64,000 bases of DNA. Source: Bacteroidetes bacterium HGW-Bacteroidetes-7. Its GTDB lineage: Bacteria > Bacteroidota > Bacteroidia > Bacteroidales > UBA932. Positions 61,964 to 64,000 of the stretch are shown piece after piece (positions within the stretch are counted from its first letter, which is position 1; the number at the start of each line of letters is the position of its first letter). The DNA lies in assembly GCA_002842465.1 (NCBI GenBank), contig PHDA01000007.1, forward strand, positions 30,770 to 94,769, in the 5' to 3' direction. The notes beneath the pieces were generated by a model. It did no database searches and was not told the origin of the DNA. It saw only the letters and a list, made by a program, of their open reading frames with translations. The translations under genes were made by a program, and so were the position numbers.

Positions 61964-63601
61964 TCAGATTTTTCGCTCAATCTCCCGCAAATGCTCCATT
62001 CTCTTTTTTTCAAGAAAGCCCTGAATGGTTTCCAAATGCTCTTTTATCTGTCCGTTGCCAAATTCGTAAACTTTTGTTACAAGTCCGTCAAGGAAGTCAC
62101 GGTCGTGTGAGACCACTATCAAAGTTCCGTCAAAAGCAAGTAGTGCCTGCTTGAGAATCTCCTTAGTGCGTATGTCGAGGTGGTTTGTAGGCTCGTCCAG
62201 AATGAGGAGGTTCACTGGCTCAAGCAGCAGCTTAATCATTGCCAGACGGGTTCGCTCACCCCCGGAGAGCACTTTAACCTTCTTGTCAACATCGTCTCTG
62301 CCAAACATAAATGCACCCAGAAGGTCGCGAATTTTTGATCGGATATCGCCTACTGCAATATCGTCAATTGTCTGAAAAACAGTAAGGTTTTCATCGAGCA
62401 AAGATGCCTGGTTCTGAGCAAAATAACCAATCTGAACATTATGCCCAAGCGTGAGTTTGCCATCGTGATCAATCTCCTTCATAATGCATTTTACAAGGGT
62501 GGATTTACCCTCACCATTTCTGCCTACAAAGGCAACCTTGTCACCGCGGTCAATTGTAAGAGAGGCGTTTGAAAAGATGGATTTCTGATCATAGGTTTTG
62601 CCTACCTGATCCATAATAACCGGAAAGTTTCCACTGCGGGGAGCGGGCGGAAACTTGAGCCTCAGGGCAGACGAGTCTATTTCGTCAACCTCAATGATTT
62701 CAAGTTTATCCAGCATCTTTACCCGAGACTGAACCTGAAAAGTCTTTGAATAAGTGCCCTTAAATCTTTCAATAAACTCCTTTGTCTCTGCAATCATTTT
62801 TTGCTGGTCATCAAACTGCCTTTGCTGTTGCTCACGACGCTCCTTACGAAGTTCCAGATAGTGAGAGTAGTTAACTTTATAGTCGTAAATGCGCCCCATG
62901 GTAAGTTCAACAGTTCTGTTGGTTACATTGTCAACAAAAGATTTGTCATGGGAAATTAGTACAACCGCCTTAGCCTGATTTATCAGAAACTCCTCCAACC
63001 ATATAATCGACTCCATATCAAGGTGATTAGTAGGCTCATCCAACAATATAACATCGGGCTTGCGAAGAAGAATCTTTGCCAGCTCAATACGCATACGCCA
63101 ACCTCCGCTCAATTCCGAAGTCTGCCTTCCAAGCTCCTCCCTTTTGAAACCAAGACCCAAAAGAACCTTCTCAACATCCTCTGCAAAGTGAGTAATATCA
63201 ACAGCATAGTACTTTTCGCTAAGTGCAGATAAATCTTCAATAAGTTTGTAATACTCCTCTGAATCATAATCTGTTCTAGCCTCCAGTTGACTGTTGTACT
63301 CAGCAATCTGGGCCTCAATATCATGCAGATGTTTGAAGGCTTGAGAGGCCTCCTCAAAGACAGTACGCCCATCTTCGGTCATTAAATGCTGAGGCAGATA
63401 TGCAATTAACGAATCTTTTGGAGCTGAGATGACACCTCTTGAAGGGGCCCTTTCTCCTGCAAGTATTTTCAGGAGGGTAGATTTACCTGCTCCGTTTTTG
63501 CCCATAAGGGCTATCCTGTCTTTGTCGTTTATTACAAAAGAGATATTTTCAAACAACACCGTACCGCCAAACTCTACACTTAACCCGTCACAAGAGACCA
63601 T
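61964..63601 (-). CDS. ABC-F family ATP-binding protein
   Basis: The ATG at 63601 ('MVSCDGLSVEFGG') is used; the track start at 63634 adds 11 residues of no family match. The product (545 residues) has two ATPase domains: Walker A 'GKNGAGKSTL' and 'GRNGEGKSTL', signatures 'LSGGWRMRIEL' and 'LSGGERTRLAM', Walker B 'ILLDEPTNHLD' and 'LILDEPTNHLD', with a linker of about 80 residues between. ABC-F proteins bind the ribosomal E site and aid translation. The subfamily cannot be set without alignment. It ends 36 bases from the cupin. Confidence 0.93.
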   Translation of the reverse strand: MVSCDGLSVEFGGTVLFENISFVINDKDRIALMGKNGAGKSTLLKILAGERAPSRGVISAPKDSLIAYLPQHLMTEDGRTVFEEASQAFKHLHDIEAQIAEYNSQLEARTDYDSEEYYKLIEDLSALSEKYYAVDITHFAEDVEKVLLGLGFKREELGRQTSELSGGWRMRIELAKILLRKPDVILLDEPTNHLDMESIIWLEEFLINQAKAVVLISHDKSFVDNVTNRTVELTMGRIYDYKVNYSHYLELRKERREQQQRQFDDQQKMIAETKEFIERFKGTYSKTFQVQSRVKMLDKLEIIEVDEIDSSALRLKFPPAPRSGNFPVIMDQVGKTYDQKSIFSNASLTIDRGDKVAFVGRNGEGKSTLVKCIMKEIDHDGKLTLGHNVQIGYFAQNQASLLDENLTVFQTIDDIAVGDIRSKIRDLLGAFMFGRDDVDKKVKVLSGGERTRLAMIKLLLEPVNLLILDEPTNHLDIRTKEILKQALLAFDGTLIVVSHDRDFLDGLVTKVYEFGNGQIKEHLETIQGFLEKKRMEHLREIERKI

Positions 63602-63641
63602 CACTATTTTCCTTTTAAAAATTCGAGGGGGCAAAGATAGG

Positions 63642-64000
63642 TTAAAGTCTTGCCTTTTCTAAATAAGGTAAAGGTGAAACTAATTCAAATTCTTTGGATG
63701 TGTCAAAAAAAAGATTTAATAAATTCAGGTGTTCGCTGCCAATGATCAATAAAATTCTATCCTCCCCCTTATTTGTAATTCTTTGAATATTTCGAAATAT
63801 CCTAAGGTTTCTGTTATACCATCTGCCGCTTTCAAAATCAACACCCGCAAAGTCTCCTTCATTTTCTTCATACTTAAATGGGTGTAACAGATAGGTTGCC
63901 AGCCTCTCTTTTATTCTGTCAGGATTGTTAGCTTCATACAAAGCATCAATAATGTTAGAAATTTTATTATTTGTAACAGGAACATCATAGATAGTGTCTC
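63642..64000 (-). CDS. C-terminal part of a gene running past the window edge (DUF5694-like)
   Basis: The ORF track begins at a TTG at 63941, but the frame stays open to the window edge ('DTIYDVPVTNNKISNIID' precedes it), so the start lies outside. The visible part, 'WYNRNLRIFRNIQRI' and 'DRILLIIGSEHLNLL', resembles the end of DUF5694 proteins, which are related to the TraB/GumN-type hydrolase fold. A 40-base gap separates it from the ABC-F gene. Confidence 0.6.
   Translation of the reverse strand, partial: DTIYDVPVTNNKISNIIDALYEANNPDRIKERLATYLLHPFKYEENEGDFAGVDFESGRWYNRNLRIFRNIQRITNKGEDRILLIIGSEHLNLLNLFFDTSKEFELVSPLPYLEKARL

Noticed and set aside
1-64000. tRNA, rRNA, insertion sequence or prophage genes
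   Set aside because: None was found in reading the intergenic stretches and ORFs; no transposase, integrase or phage structural motif was seen.

Overview
This window looks like an ordinary chromosomal stretch of a Bacteroidota bacterium, most likely a protein-degrading member of the Bacteroidales. The evidence is AT-rich DNA, TAnnTTTG-type -7 promoter boxes, weak Shine-Dalgarno sequences, a SusC/SusD pair, two S46 dipeptidyl-peptidases, a TRL-like lipoprotein, many lipobox lipoproteins and several Bacteroidota-typical DUF families. I saw no rRNA, tRNA, transposase, integrase, prophage or CRISPR array. Coding density is high, and most genes sit in short co-directional runs closed by clear hairpin terminators.

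Layout. 1-12 kb: the tail of a cut gene, a DUF6850-type outer-membrane barrel, an S46 peptidase, a divergent run of polyferredoxin, second S46 peptidase and M16 peptidase, then a small repeat lipoprotein behind a strong sigma-54-like promoter. 12-18.6 kb (minus): Lnb/DUF4105 membrane protein, amidase, UPF0316 protein, the NAD(P)H-hydrate repair enzyme Nnr, an unknown secreted protein and a histidine kinase. 18.7-28 kb (plus): DCC protein and PdxH, then an NtrB-like kinase and NtrC-like activator, a coiled-coil lipoprotein, two L,D-transpeptidases, a membrane-anchored unknown and a second sigma-54 activator. 29.5-34.6 kb: a PrsW protease, a protein with a tail of about ten DSEKLG repeats, and a large gluzincin/propeller/barrel protein. 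34.6-40 kb: type II pantothenate kinase, MscS channel, GNAT-nitrilase fusion and an acyl-activating enzyme. 40-45.5 kb: SusC/SusD and DUF2461. 45.5-51.5 kb (minus): ferredoxin-nitroreductase, MntP, alpha/beta hydrolase, a subclass B1 metallo-beta-lactamase, an orphan E2-type acyltransferase, an HD protein and GMP reductase. 51.5-64 kb: a methyltransferase behind a structured leader, housekeeping and unknown genes, RsgA, a regulator/membrane-protein pair with duplicated operator-like palindromes, a run of small accessory genes, an ABC-F protein and a cut DUF5694-like gene.

How the genes may work together. The first 12 kb suggests peptide-based nutrition: S46 enzymes release dipeptides in the periplasm and M16 enzymes cut larger peptides. 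The central block reads as a two-component, sigma-54-linked envelope-remodelling locus, because two activators bracket the transpeptidase cassette and a -24-like element precedes its first gene. The PrsW/DSEKLG/gluzincin cassette and the structured leader at 51.55-51.72 kb are the two items I find hardest to explain from known systems.

Limits. All family calls come from reading motifs in the translations. No alignment, HMM, folding or database search was run. Several ORF-track starts (TTG or upstream ATG) were replaced by internal ATGs, as explained in the entries.
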